Assembly (NCBI GenBank): GCA_010909165.1
Contig: MU008199.1
Location: forward strand, 204,248-268,247
DNA: 64,000 bases
Source: Anthoceros angustus
Lineage: Eukaryota > Streptophyta > Anthocerotopsida > Anthocerotales > Anthocerotaceae
Reading direction: 5' to 3'
Position 1 is the first letter of the stretch; every line of letters begins with the position of its first letter. Shown here piece by piece: positions 36,034-48,215 of the stretch. The notes under the pieces are model-generated. The model saw only the letters and a program-made list of their open reading frames with translations, made no database searches and was not told the DNA's origin. A program made the translations under genes and the position numbers.

Positions 36034-37320
36034 GTGTTATTTACTTCTCGAGGAAGAGGAGGTTTCCGTGGCAGGGGGAGAGGACGCGGTGCCTATCAAT
36101 CATTCCAGAGGGACACAACTGCTAAGAAGACATTTGCTTGCAACTGGTGCAAGATACCCGGCCACTATGAGCGTGACTGCCGGAAGAAGAAGAATGGAGA
36201 GCCGAAGCGTGACCATCCTCCCGAGAGTAATGTCACCATCAGCAAGGCTAAGCAGCCCTCCATCCTTGCAGTCTGTCTCTCATCTACTCAAGTCCAGTCA
36301 GATACATGGTTCTTAGATTCAGGAGCCACAAGTCACATTTGCTTTCATAGAAATGCTTTCTCCACTTTCACTTCATCGAGTGATTCTAAACAGTTTGTGC
36401 TCCTGGGTGATGACAGTGGACTTTCAATTAAGGGATCGGGCTCAGTCACCATAAGTCTGCCAGATTCTTCCCACCTTACCATTACAGATGTGCTTTATGT
36501 CCCTTCCATGACAAAGAATTTGATGTCAGTTTTAAAGTTGACGCAGAAACATAGATGTCGAGTGAGTTTTGACCATCAAGCATGCCACGTCACTCAACAC
36601 AGGTCTGGTCACACCTTGTTCTCAGGTGCTCCTTACCACGACCTTTACCTGCTTACTGTTAAGACAGTTTTTCCTTTTCCGCAAACTGTCCACTCTACAC
36701 AAGTTTCTTCAACCCAACTCTGGCATTGTCGTCTGGGACATGTTAATTTTCAGCGTCTAGGTTCCCTTCTGCGAGGTGAGTCTTATAGAGAGCCCCTTTC
36801 TTTTTCTTTTGACAAGGATGCTTTCTGCGAGGCATGTCAGCTCAGTAAGGCCCATTCTCTTCCCTTCAAGGATAAGGCCCTTAGCCGTGCTGATGGTTTG
36901 CTACACACTGTGCATAGCGACATTTGTGGCCCCTTGTCCACTGCTTCTTTTGGTGGGGCGAACTATTTTCTCACCTTTATTGACGAATGGAGCCGATATT
37001 GTGTTGTTTACCCCCTTCGACACAAAAGTGAAGCCTTTGATTGTTTCCAGCTGTATCTGGCATTTGCCCAGCGACAAACATCAGCCAAGGTTCGCATTCT
37101 AAGAACTGACAATGGTGGTGAGTACACGAGCACTGCTTTTTCTACATTTTGTCAGGAGCAAGGAATACTTCATCAGTTCACTGTACCTTATACTCCTGAG
37201 CAGAATGCCTTTTCTGAACGTAAGAACAGAACTTTGCAAGAAGCCACTTTGGCTTCACTCTCATTTGCTGGACTTACGCGTGGGTATTGGGCGGCTTTGA
37301 TGGCGCTACCACGCCTGTAA
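36034..37320 (+). pseudogene. Copia pol 5' part: zinc knuckle, protease, integrase
   Basis: A 428-codon frame. The CCHC knuckle (CNWCKIPGHYERDC) is at about 36-49 and the aspartic protease motif DSGATSH at about 95-101. The pre-integrase zinc segment (LWHCRLGHVNF...CEAC) is at about 230-270, and the integrase core shows HSDICGP, RTDNGGEY and the catalytic Glu in FSERKNRT. The frame ends by frameshift after the integrase core, and the rest of integrase continues in another frame to about 37,590. Confidence 0.92.
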
Positions 37321-38783
37321 TCGCCTACCAAGGAGCTTGGCCTCATCACACCATTTGAACGATGGACAGGCAAGAAGCCTCGTGTCAGCCACCTGCGCAT
37401 ATTTGGGTCCCCGGCATACGCCCTTGTTCCTTCTGCACAGCGTTCCAAACTCGACCCCAAGGCATCGAAACATATATTTGTTGGCTACTCCGAAGAGGTG
37501 AAAGGATACAAACTTTTCAACCCTGCCACTCGCCAACTCATTCTATCCCGCAGTGTAATCTTTCACGAGGCTGTCTTGCTCCGTCGACACTCTATTTCTT
37601 TGTCTTCGGCTGCTTCTTCATCTCCTTCCCTTATCACTGGTGTGGCTGATACTGGTCCTGTTGAGAGTGATGAAGTCAGCTTCTATGATGATGAGGATTC
37701 TCCTTCTTCGGATCAAGGGGCCGCTGCACAACAAGTTGCTGTCCCTGATATTGATCAAGATGACCAGTCCCAAGCATCCGACAGCCATCATGATGAAGAG
37801 ATCTCCTCAGGTATTCTTGAGGTTGAACTAGCTGTTGCTGAAGACCATGTTGATTCTGATCCTGAAGAAGAAGTCATCATTCCTCGTCGCAGCACCCGTA
37901 TCCGCAAACCCATGTCAGAGTGGAAGGAGCCTCCATATACAGCACAAGTAGCTACCTCCCCAGCCTTAGCCCTTAGTGTCTCTACTTCCTTAGGCGAACC
38001 TGCCACTTATAAAGAAGCTTTAGAAGGTCCTGAAGCCCCCTTTTGGAAAGCTGCCATAGATTCTGAATATCATTCTCTCATCAAAAACCAGACTTGGAAA
38101 TTGGTTGATCTCCCTAAAGGTAGAAAGCCTGTAGCATGCAAGTGGGTTTTCAAGAAAAAACTGAACACTGATGGGACTGTAGGCAGATATAAAGCTTGAT
38201 TAGTAGCAAAGGGTTATAGCCAGATTCCTGGTTTAGATTACAACGAGACTTTTGCCCCTGTTGTTAAGTCCACCTCTGTGAGGGTTCTCCTAGCTATAGC
38301 AGCCCACTATAATTTGCTTGTACATCAACTAGATGTTAAGACAGCTTTTCTGAATGGCTTGCTTGAGGAAGATATCTACATGTGCCAACCTGAGGGTTTT
38401 GTGATTGATGAGGACAAGGTGTGTAAGCTACTCAAGACACTGTATGGTCTGAAACAAGCTTCAAGATCTTGGTATGAGGTATTCCACAAGCTCCTCATTG
38501 AGTTGGGTTTCACCTGCTTGGATGCGGATACAAGTGTGTACATTCTCCGAGATGGAGCAGATTTCCTTATACTCACCGTCTATGTTGACGATAATTTTTT
38601 ATTTAGCAACTCTGCTAGCCTTATGGCCCGTATTAAGCATATCCTCCTCTCGCCTTGAGATTATGATCTTGGTGAATTAAGTTTTTCCTTGGGTGTCCGG
38701 CCCACATCAACCAACTGATGGCACCATAGACATACACCAAGAGCATTTTGTCACCGCTTGGGAACGCTTTTCACATGGTTGAT
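37321..38783 (+). pseudogene. Copia pol: integrase C-terminus and reverse transcriptase
   Basis: The integrase tail (KPRVSHLRIFGSPAYA) is followed by an acidic linker. The reverse transcriptase then begins at about 37.98 kb, with ACKWVFKKK, LDVKTAFLNG, LYGLKQASRSWY and the catalytic YVDDN at about 38,580-38,597. A TGA at 38,197 replaces a sense codon, most simply CGA to TGA. A second stop and small frame slip occur at 38,656. The gene stops at an insertion junction just after the phrase HMVDA. Confidence 0.9.
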
Positions 38784-41090
38784 GCTTCTGTTGTGGAACG
38801 TAAAGTTTGGGCAATCAGTCCAAACTCGCCAAAGGACGAACAAGTTTGATTTTTCTACTAGAAGCGATTGAGAAGAAACATGCCAAGAAAACTTTTGAGA
38901 ATCTTGAAGTCGGAGTTGTAAAATACCGTTAGAGAAGTGAAAATGATATCCCGTGAAGAAAACGGGTCAAAATGGCTCCAGACGAGGCAGAAGGCAAGAA
39001 GTCGGTGAAATTGGCGGATCACTTAGGGTCGCCACACCACCACGGTAGTGAGAAGGAGCACCACGGTGGTGGCGGACTACCATGGTAGTCGACGAGGTCT
39101 CGCCATAAAGGGAATTAGTATAGGGGATATCCACTATATATGCTCACCAATAGGGAAATATATAAATAGGACTAATTAGAAGGGAACATATTTAGAGGTA
39201 GTAATCGGGCAGGTGTAGGTAATCGAGTAGGATCGTATTTGAACATGATGAACCCAATCTAGGGTTGCGAAGCCTCGTGGTACCACCAAGATATTTGGGT
39301 CCCGATACGCCCTTGTTCCTTCCGCATTGCTCCAAACTCGACCCCAAGGCATCAAACATATATTTGTTGGCTACTCAAGAGGTGAAAGGATACAAACTTT
39401 TCAACCCCGCCACCGCCAACTCATTCTATCCATGATGTAATCTTTCACGAGGTCTTGCTCACGACACTCTATTTCTTTGTCCTACCGCTTCTTCATCTCC
39501 TTCCTTATCACCGGTGTGGGCATCTCCTGGAGAGTGATGAAGTCTTCTATGATGATGAGGATTCTCCTTCTTGGATCAAGGGAAGCCGCACAACAAGTTT
39601 CATTCTCGATATTGATCAAGATGATCACCCCAAGCATCCGACACCCATCATGATGAAGAGATCTCCTCGTATTCTTGAGGTTGAACTAACACAAGACCAT
39701 GTTGATTCCGATCCTCAAGAAGAAGTCATCATTCCTCGCCGCACACCGTATCCGCAAACCCATGTCGAGTGGAAGGAGCCTCCATACAAAGACAAGTAGC
39801 TACCTCACCTTAGCCCTTAGTGTCTCTACTTAGTAACTCGCACTTATAAAGAAGCTTTAGAAGGTCCCAAGCCCCTTTGGAAAGCTGCCATAGATTGAAT
39901 ATCATTCTCTCATCAAAAACCGCATTTGAAATTGGTTGATCTCCTAAAGGTAGAAAGCAGAGCATGCAAGTGGGTTTTCAAGAAAATCAACACCGATGGG
40001 ATCAGAGGCATATAAAGCTTGATTAGTAGCAAAGGGTTATAGCCAGATTCCTAGTTTAGATTACAACGAGACTTTTGCCCTTGTTAAGTCCACCTGTGAG
40101 GGTTCTCCTAGCTATAGCAGCCCACTATAATTTGCTTCAGACATCAACTAGATGTTAAGATGTTTTCTCGAATGGCTTGCTTGAGGAAGATATCTACATG
40201 TGCCAACTGAGGGTTTTGTGATTGATGAGGACAAGGTGTGTAAGCTACTCAAGACATCGATGGTCTAAACAAGCTTCAAGATCTTGGTATGAGGTATTCC
40301 ACAAGCTCCTCATTGAGTTGGTTTCACCGCTTGATGCGGATACAAGTGTGTACATTCTCCGAGATGGAGTGATTTCCTTATACTCACCGCCTATGTTGAC
40401 GAATTTTTATTTAGCAACTCGCTAGCCTTATGGCCCGAGATACATATCCTCCTCTCGGTTTGAGATGACGGACCTTGGTGAATTAAGTTTTTCCTTGGGT
40501 GTCCAGCCCACATCAACCAACTGATGGCACTAGACATACACCAAGAGCATTTTGTCACTTGTCGGAACGCTTTTCACATGGTTGATGCTGTGCTAGGAAC
40601 GTAAAGTTTGGGCAATCAGTCCAAACTGGCCAAAGGACGAACAAGTTTGATTTTTTTCGCTAAGAAACGATTGAGAAGAAACATGCCAAGAAAACTTTTG
40701 AGAATCTTGAAGCTGGAGTTGTAAAATATTGTTAGAGAAGTGAAAAGGATATCCCAGGAAGAAGAACGGGTCAAAATGGACCCTTTGACGAGGTGAAGGC
40801 AGTCGGTAGGTCGGTGTATCACCAGGTCCACACCACGCCAGGTCGAGAAGGAGCAAGACCATCACGTGTCGCGACTACCGCGGTAGGTTGACGAGGTCTC
40901 GGCCATGAAAGGGAATTAGTATAGGGGGATATCCACTATATATGCTCACCAATAGGGAAATATATAAATAGGACTAATTAGAAGGGAACATATTTAGAGG
41001 TAGTAATCGGGGCAGGCAGGTAGGTAATTCAGATAGGATCAGGTATTTGAACATGATGAACTCCATCTAGGGTTGCGAAGCCTCCAGGTG
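37399..41090. repeat. direct duplication of ~1.9 kb spanning Copia pol and insert
   Basis: 37,399-39,290 and 39,291-41,090 are consecutive copies. Each starts at ATATTTGGGTCC in the integrase tail, crosses the Copia-insert junction and ends near GGTTGCGAAGCC. The second copy is about 90 bp shorter, with dozens of 1-6 bp indels. In places it keeps coding sense that the first copy has lost (for example around 40,455-40,490). Confidence 0.88.
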
Positions 41091-41846
41091 GCAGACATCC
41101 GAGAAGGGCAAAGTGCAGTTTTGGAAGCTCCAACTTTCTCTTCGAGTTGGGACGTCCACACTCCACGAAGGACTGAAGCTGGAGCGTAAACACAAGAGGA
41201 GAAGGAGAAGCCGCCATCGCCTCACACCTACAACACCCGCAGCGCCGAAGAGCGGAAGGCTACCGGGCGAAAGGAAAACCTGGTGGAGAGTGAGAGAGGT
41301 GGAGGAAGGAGAGAGAAGAAAGCCGAACGTTGTGCGCCACCAAAGGAGGGGAGTCTCCTCAACGCCGCGAGCATTGGAAGGAGACGTCAGAGGCAGAGAG
41401 CGCAAGGTTGGGACGCTTGAAGCGGCGCAAGGTTGAAGAAATTGACGGTTAAAGGGAGGAGAACTGACCACCATCCAGCACCCCCACTCAAGAGAGGAAT
41501 CGCAAGGGAAATTGGCAGCCGTGCGGAGCCATCAAGTCTAACGTGGAATTGTGCCTCGGGGGGGTTTCTTGTGGACTCGAGAAGGCGTTTGAGAGCAAGC
41601 CTCGAGACTGCCAATTCGGAGAGCAATTTCCTTCCTTTGAAGCATTTGGAGAAGAGAAAGGCACCATGCCTCGAGCAGGAAAGGGCAAGGGAAAGGAACC
41701 GCCTGCCAAGGGTTCTTCCTCGAGAGGAGGAAAGGAAGAAGTGAGGTCGCTGCCAGAGGCGAGGTCAAAATGCCCCAATTCACTTGCGGGGCAACTTAAC
41801 CCTGTGGATTTGGTTGATTTTCAGCAAGTAAGAGGATAACATCCAA

Positions 41847-42440
41847 TTGGGATGGGTGTATGGCCAATGGGCCTACACCAATTTGGAGTTGATTGGAGAA
41901 TGTTTCATCAATCTCATCATCGAGGCAGCCCTGCCGCCACCGGAAAGAAATGCTCGGACGGATCCTCGCCGGACCGTAAGGAGCATTCGTGTATGGAAGG
42001 AGGAAGAGAGCTCGAATCTCGCCTCGAGAGGACAATGGAGGAAGAGGATTGCCCTCTCAGATATTCCACAGGAAGTCCTCGACATGATGGACGGAGGGGT
42101 GAAAGCCCACGCCAAAAATGGCTGGAAGACGGATAGCATCAAAGAGCTGAAGTGGAGGCTCTTTGCGAAGATTGTGTTGGGGTTGGTAAACTATCAGCGG
42201 ACCTCTTACTTTGGCACCAACTTCCTACAGTTTTTATGGAAGATTTCAAGGGGAGCCAAGCCAGATTGGGGCACTATCATGTATGAGGCCTACATCCACC
42301 ACCGGGAGAGACTCCTCAAGCCGAATTCGGTGGATGAGGAAGGGCCGAGGCCTTGTTACCTTAGCACCTATTTGGTGCATTTGTGGGAGACCGAGGGGCT
42401 TCTCACAAGCAAGGAGTTGAAGATGCATGGCATCCTTTGA
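41847..42440 (+). pseudogene. unrecognised gag-like / plant-transposon-like ORF
   Basis: 197 codons, preceded by a related upstream frame from about 41,543. Helical text such as LFAKIVLGLVNYQ, then NFLQFLWKISRGAKPDWG, then CYLSTYLVHLWETEGL loosely recalls the putative plant transposon protein domain found in many plant genomes. That assignment is inference. The NFLQFL...RG...WG block reappears as NLLVFL...RG...WG in the element at about 57.6 kb. No protease or polymerase motif is present. Confidence 0.4.
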
Positions 42441-42907
42441 GATAATCCACCTCACCTAACTTGGAAAGGCCCTTGCCTTTTGCACTAAGGAAGACAGTGG
42501 GAGGTCAGACCTCCGCGAGCATGCCAGGGCCAAGGAAGGAAGATGTGGAAGCAACAAAGTTGTTGGAGTGGGAAGATTTTCCGCCACAGGAGCCAAGGAA
42601 GGAACAAGAATTGGCCGAAGAAGGCCGGGTGGTGGTGTATGAGAGGAGAACCACCCCAGGAGTAGTGACAGTCCCGAGGGTGGGGGGAGTCCCCACCATC
42701 TCATTTGTGCCTAGTGAGGCACTGCCTACCTAGGGAGGCACCACCCAAGGGGTGGTATCAGGTAGCCACTACCACGGTAGGTAGGCAACCACCGCAGAGG
42801 AGCACCACAAGAAGGCCGGAGGAAGAGGAGGAGCACCACAAGAAGGTGCAGCGGGAAGGGAAGGAGGGCGCCATGAGGCGAGTGCGCCGCCACCACTACC
42901 CGCACTG

Positions 42908-44103
42908 GTGGGGAGAGCGGATGGAGTGAGGGACCCGCCACGGCGCCCGAAGCACGGAGAGCTGGAAATTTCCAGCAAGAAGGCAGGAGGGGTGGAATTA
43001 GGACCCCTAGGAGAATTGCTGGGTGCTTGTGAAGCACTCAGCCGTGTGGATTTGAAAAAGGCTAGAGAGCTAGCAGCTTCCTTGTGGGCATGCCAAGAGG
43101 AAGCGAAATCTCAAGACATGGCCGGAAGGAAAGCAGGGACTAAGTGGCAGCTGGAAGCCATGGAGTCCGACGAAAAGGCAGCCAAGTTAGAAAAGGCTGT
43201 GGAGAAGCTCCAGCGCGACCTCGTAGAGCAGCGGCGCGCGGAAAAAGCCCTGGAAGGAAAGTTGTCACAAACCGAAGAAAGAGCTATTCGGGCAACAACC
43301 CAAAAGGACTCTTGGAGGCAAAAGGCGGAAGAGCATTTTGCCCAACTGGAGCAAGAAAGGAAGAGCAAGGCTGAGGCACTAGGAAGGAGAAGGTGCAACT
43401 CAAGTGACCGCAGAGCAGTGATGGCTACTCAAGCCATCAAAATCCGGGATATGGGAGAGGAATTGAGAAGGACCCAGATAATTTGGAGGAGGAGCGCTGA
43501 GAGAAGCACAAGACCAGCAATTGCAGAGTCGGAGCGAAAAGAATGCTTGGCAAGCGGAGAGGAGGGCTTGCCAAAGAATTAGCACGAGCGAAGGAGGTCC
43601 CAGAGGAGGAGCACCACAAGAAGGTGGTGCATGTGATGCCGGTGGTGAGGAAGGAAGATTTTGATTATGCCCTTCAAAGTGAACTAGCCAACCAAAAGGG
43701 TGAGGAGGAGAATGTAACCCTCCATATGAAGGTGGGGGAATTAACCACCGCAAGAGATGCCTACAAGGGTAGGTGCGAAGATGGAGAGTGGCCCACGGAG
43801 ATTGATGATCTCCAAATGCAATATCATAGCTTGGGGGCTCACCTCCACAACAGAATTTTGAAGGCCAACAATGAGGTGTTGCGTTTGGCCAAGAGGAGGA
43901 CAATTGGTCCTCATGATGATGATCGTAAGGAGCTGCAACAAGTGCAGCCAGAGGCCTCGGATTTTGATGAGGCGACCAGCGACATGGACTCCGAGGAATC
44001 CGAGGAGTCGGGAGACGGAGGAGCGGCCGTGGCACCAAGGGTGGGAGACGGCGCGGAGAGCAAGGAGGGGGGACCCCCCGCAGGGGTCACCCTACCACGG
44101 TAG
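42908..44103 (+). pseudogene. coiled-coil ORF of the inserted element
   Basis: Two overlapping frames (42,908-43,582 and 43,543-44,103). The first has a long Lys/Glu/Ala/Arg-rich coiled coil (from about residue 40: DLKKARELAASLWACQEEAK, then KLEKAVEKLQRDLVEQRRAE). The second continues helical and ends in an acidic DMDSEESEESGD tail. A frame slip lies between them. The organisation matches the coiled-coil ORF at 57.8-59.6 kb. Function unknown. Confidence 0.45.
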
Positions 44104-44515
44104 GTGACCACCCTACCACGGTAGTCTGCCAGACTACCGTGGGGATGACCACGCCTGTAGTCCGCCAGACCACCGGTAGGGCAAGGCCCACGGCACAGCT
44201 GTTGAGAGTCAGCCGAGAGGCCCGGTGGAGGAAGGAGGCGGAGGAGGAGCACCACAAGAAGGCCGGGTGGTGGGAGGGAGACAACCCACCTAAGAGAGCA
44301 AGGACGGGTCCGACCACGGAGGAAGGAAGGGTGAGGAATCACCCCGCGAGTAAGGGAGGAACCGGACCCGAGGAGGAGTCCAAAGAAAAGGCCCGAGAGA
44401 TTAGAAGAGGTCGCATGGTGGGCAATGGGGATGAAGGCTCTTTATGTTCTATGATAGGTATGGACAAATCATAAGGCAAAGAGCAATGGAGATCTTGACC
44501 GAAACCCTCACCGAG

Positions 44516-45661
44516 CGGAAGGAAGAAGGAAGGAAGGAGATAGGACCGACTACCATGGTAGGTCACCAGTAGTCCGCCGATCACCGCGTAGGGTGCGATG
44601 AACGGGCGACCAGCGACGGAGGCTGGAGAAGGGCGCCAGGTGCGCGGAGGCGGAGGAGGAGGCGGAGGAAGGCGCCCGCGGAGATGGAGGAAGGGCAAGA
44701 TTGTACTTGCCCCACACATTAGGAAGCGACAAGATCGGGAAGGCAAGAGCAAAAGGAGGGCGAGGGAGCCAATCCACCACTGACATGTCCCACCCAAATA
44801 GGTGAAGACTAGATGGTCAAGACCATAAATGCGCTAGGTAGAAGAATAGGAAGGACGGTGATGTAACGACATCCTTAAGGATGACTTAGGTGAAGTTACT
44901 AGAATAGAATTTACTATGGAATCATAACAGATACTTAGGTGCGGACATTAAATCTTTGGCGGTAGGAAATAATAGAAAATTGGAAAAGGTGACTGCGGTA
45001 GGGTCACCCAAGGGAGGTTGTATGTGGAAGGCCTCCTATAAGAGGAGGAGGATTTCACAAAGTAAAGTATCATGTCTTGCGCCCACCTCACCGAGAAGGA
45101 AGGAGAAGGAAGGAAGGAGATAGGACCGACTACCATGGTAGGTCACCAGTAGTCCGCCGATCACCGCGTAGGGTGCGATGAACGGGCGACCAGCGACGGA
45201 GGCTGGAGAAAGGCGCCAGGTGCGCGGAGGCGGAGGAGGAGGCGGAGGAAGGCGCCCGCGGAGATGGAGGAAGGGCAAGATTGTACTTGCCCCACACATT
45301 AGGAAGCGGACAAAGGCTGGGAAGGGCAAGAGCAAAAGGAGGGCGAGGGAGCCAATCCACCACGACGTCACCAAAGAGGTGAAGACTAGATGGTCAAGAC
45401 CATAAATGCTAGGTAGAAGAATAGGAAGGACGGTGATGTAACGACATCCTTAAGGATGACTTAGGTGAAGTTACTAGAATAGAATTTACCAAGGAATGCA
45501 TAATAGATTTAGGTAATATTAAATGTCAAGTGTAGGAAATAATAGAATATTGGAAAAGGTGACCGCAGAGGGTCACCCAAGGGAGGTATGTGGAAGGCCT
45601 CCTATAAGAGGAGGAGGATTTCACAAAGTAAAGTATCATGTCTTGCGCCCACCTCACCGAG
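44516..45661. repeat. 580-bp tandem duplication
   Basis: 44,516-45,095 and 45,096-45,661 are consecutive copies separated and flanked by CCTCACCGAG (three occurrences). The copies differ by short indels. Both include ACTACCATGGTAGGTC, a Gly/Arg-coding GGCGGAGGAGGAGGCGGAGG run and CTCCTATAAGAGGAGGAGG. Confidence 0.92.
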
Positions 45662-46439
45662 TCCTTTGCCATTACAGAGGAATTTCGTTACCGTGAGCCA
45701 ACGCAGTCAGTCTAGAGGAAGTCGCGGTGGTCGGAGTGCTTGGTGGAGGACTTGCTCCTGCAAGTGCCTAAACGAGTTGCTCCCTTGTGAATGGTTGTTG
45801 TGAAATTGCTTTGCTTTGGGTGTGGCGATGCTGGAACACTCTTGGAGACCAGGCCAGTGGAAAGACTCCCTCGTGGCCGAGTGGTGTCAAACTCAAAGAA
45901 CTGCCCAAGGAAGAACTTGGTGGAGGCCGACCCTGCCAGCTGTAAGGGCGAGTCAAACCAAGAAGCCCGAATCGAGGTTAGAATAGGAGGAAGAGGATGA
46001 GGAGATGAGAAGATGAGTAGAGGATTAGAGGTGTAGGTGTTAGTGGAAGGCCACAGGCGAGCCTAAGGGACGAATCCCAACTGCAAGTAAAAGAGCGCCC
46101 CGAGTGGAGAAGAGTGGTCTTAGAAGTAGGGACGAAATCGCGGTGTGGATCGGGGGTCCACAGGCGCCCGTGATAGGCTCGCCGAGGTGGACCGCAATTG
46201 TTTTGTGTCGCTGTAGGTCGAGGATTGGCGATTTTTCAAGCAGGCAAGTGGTGCACTGAAGAGGGAGAGTAGAGGCGCCTTGCTTGTTTAGAAGGTCGAG
46301 AAGTTGTGTCTCGCAGTAGCGACGGACATCACAAGGCCTCGAACTTTCACACAAGTCTCATGGGGCCGAAACCCAACGCACGGTGGACAGTGTGGCCGCT
46401 ATAGTGGGAGGACCTCGGGAGTGCCCCGGGTTTTCCCTA

Positions 46440-47206
46440 CCACACCTGTTGCCACTCCCATGGCACTTGGCGAGAAGCTCTCTTTGGAGCAATGCCCTAC
46501 CACTGATGATGAGAAGCTGGCTATGAGCAAGGTACCCTACCGACAGGCAGTTGGGTCCTTAATCTACCTTTCTGGGTGGACCAGAATGGACATTACTCGA
46601 GCAAGCCATGAGCTTGAGCCGCCTCGAGAATTCAGTCACTAATGACAGTGAAACGGATTTTTCGAGCACCGAAAGGTACGTGAAAGGTCTACGTTTGGAA
46701 GGTCTAAGGATGGTTTAGCTCTCATCTATTGCGATGCGGATTGGGCGGATCCGACACCGTGAAGTGTAGCAAGATATTGTACTTTTATGGGCAACTCAGT
46801 GCCCCATGGAGCAAAGAAAAAATTATCTACCATCCGCTTATCTTCCACGAGGCCGAGTATCGCTAACACTCATGCTGCGAAGGAGATCATCTGGATACGA
46901 AGTTTTCTTAAAGGACTTGGCCAGCTACAACCTGGACCCACACCACTCTGGGGTGATAATCAATCTGCCATCGCACTTACTAGGAATCCTGTATTTCATG
47001 CTCGTTCTAAACACATTGAGATTAGTCATCATTTCATACGCCAGGCAGCTGAACAAGGCGAGGTAATTGTATCATATGTCCCGACAGAGGACAATGTTTC
47101 TGATCTACTTACCAAAGCACTCTCAAAACCTGTTCACGAAAAACACACTTTAGCTGCTGGCATTTGTCTCATTCCTGATGTTTCTACTAAGGGTTCTGCA
47201 CACTAG
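46440..47206 (+). pseudogene. Copia pol 3' part: RT end and RNase H
   Basis: Resumes with TTPVATPM and YRQAVGSLIYLS, the usual end of Copia reverse transcriptase. RNase H follows in partly shifted frames: IYCDADWAD (about 46,720), WGDNQSAIAL (about 46,955) and the HIEISHHFIR...VPTEDNVSDLLTKAL end. Frame slips lie near 46,615 and 46,760. The stop is at 47,204. Confidence 0.9.
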
Positions 47207-47221
47207 CTAGGCTTGCTGGTT

Positions 47222-48105
47222 CTAATCCTCCAGTGGGAGTTTGCCTTGTGACTTCAGCAGCTTCACCAGGTCTTCACGCGCCTTGTCCGATTTTGCAAAC
47301 TCTTCTCTGAGAGCTGTTCACCCACAGGAGTGTTAGCAACCACCCTAGCAGGCAAGGCAGGCCTTAGACACAGTATTTCAAGTTAGCTACTTACAGCCAT
47401 AATCGACAAGAACTCCTGATTCTGTCATATGAGATGCAGGCTTGTACTTCCCCTTTGTTGCCTTCGTTTTCTCCTTCTGCACTTCCTTGCCAGTCTTCAC
47501 TCCCCACTCTCTTTCCATGTATGTTTCGGCTGCCGTAATCCAAAGGGCAAAGGCACCTTCATGCAAGCCAGCCTCCTTCGCAAGCAGCGAGAGAGGCCTC
47601 CTACTCCCTTCTCGCCTTCTTGTTCAGTCCCCTTGCAGACCATCTTGTTGAACTCCACACTAGAAGCAGCGAACACCTGGCGAGGAGTGCCCTTGTCATC
47701 GAAGTTCTGGAAGCGTCTAGCAGTTTTGGCTTTGGAGCTCTCTGCTGGCAATGGAGCTCCAGTGGGAGCATTGAAGGACACTAAGCTCGAATCCAGACAG
47801 AACATGTTGTGAAGGAAGGACTGGCGTTCCGAGAATTTCCTCACCGGAATCCAGGATCTCTCACAGCTCATGCACCTGAGACCCTGGACATGATCAGTCA
47901 TGCTGAAGACACGGAGACTCTGGTGGCAGCAGCTAGAGGGACGCGACCGAGAGAGGAAGATGGCGAGGATGGTCACTGAGAACAAGAGGAGGAGTAACTC
48001 AGTGATGCTTAGTGTTGCCATGGGACAAGATATAGTCGACAGTGAGCGTCGGAAGAGAGAGAAGGCGCAGGAGCGTAATAGCAAGTTTTTAAGAGAGGGT
48101 TGCAT
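47222..48105 (-). CDS. antisense, intron-containing ORF carried inside Copia (captured gene?)
   Basis: Lies tail to tail with the RNase H region, only 15 bp from its stop, and ends before the 3' LTR. The main open frame (235 codons from an upstream Met) starts near 48,105 or at the internal Met 48,021. It has a hydrophobic helix (TELLLLLFSVTILAIFLS) followed by a basic soluble part with NAPTGAPLPAES. The frame appears to slip near 47,560-47,600 and then runs through an Ala/Glu/Lys-rich helical region to a GT-AG intron of 81 bp (47,314-47,394). A last exon (47,222-47,313) reads REEFAKSDKAREDLVKLLKSQG and then a stop. I do not recognise the protein. Decay or consensus errors are possible. Confidence 0.45.
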
Positions 48106-48203
48106 GCCTCTCCCGTGTCCGTGAGTACAGATACTCGTTTTTGAGACTGTAAAGGACACCTTAATTACGCCCCTAGCTTTATTTCCATTTTGAAAATATT
48201 TCA

Positions 48204-48215
48204 ACTAAGTGGGAG
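48204..48215 (+). promoter_or_regulatory. Copia polypurine tract
   Basis: AACTAAGTGGGAG ends immediately before the 3' LTR. It is the standard Copia plus-strand primer context. Confidence 0.85.

Larger units (their letters stand above)
38784..46439 (+). mobile_element. element inserted in Copia between RT and RNase H
   Basis: The Copia polyprotein stops after HMVDA and resumes at 46,440. The inserted DNA begins TGTTGTGGAACGTAAAG and has TATA-like boxes (CACTATATATGC and ATATATAAATAG near 39,130-39,170), as a 5' LTR would. It holds a gag-like plus coiled-coil ORF set (41.4-44.1 kb) and a 580-bp tandem. I found no clear matching LTR at its right end. About 45,660-46,439 has no recognisable feature. 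Confidence 0.6.

Noticed and set aside
38784-46439. The insert as a normal spacer of this Copia family
   Set aside because: The polyprotein text is cut inside the RT-RNase H linker and resumes directly, and the insert carries its own TATA-like boxes and ORFs. Insertion is simpler, although its right boundary is not proven.
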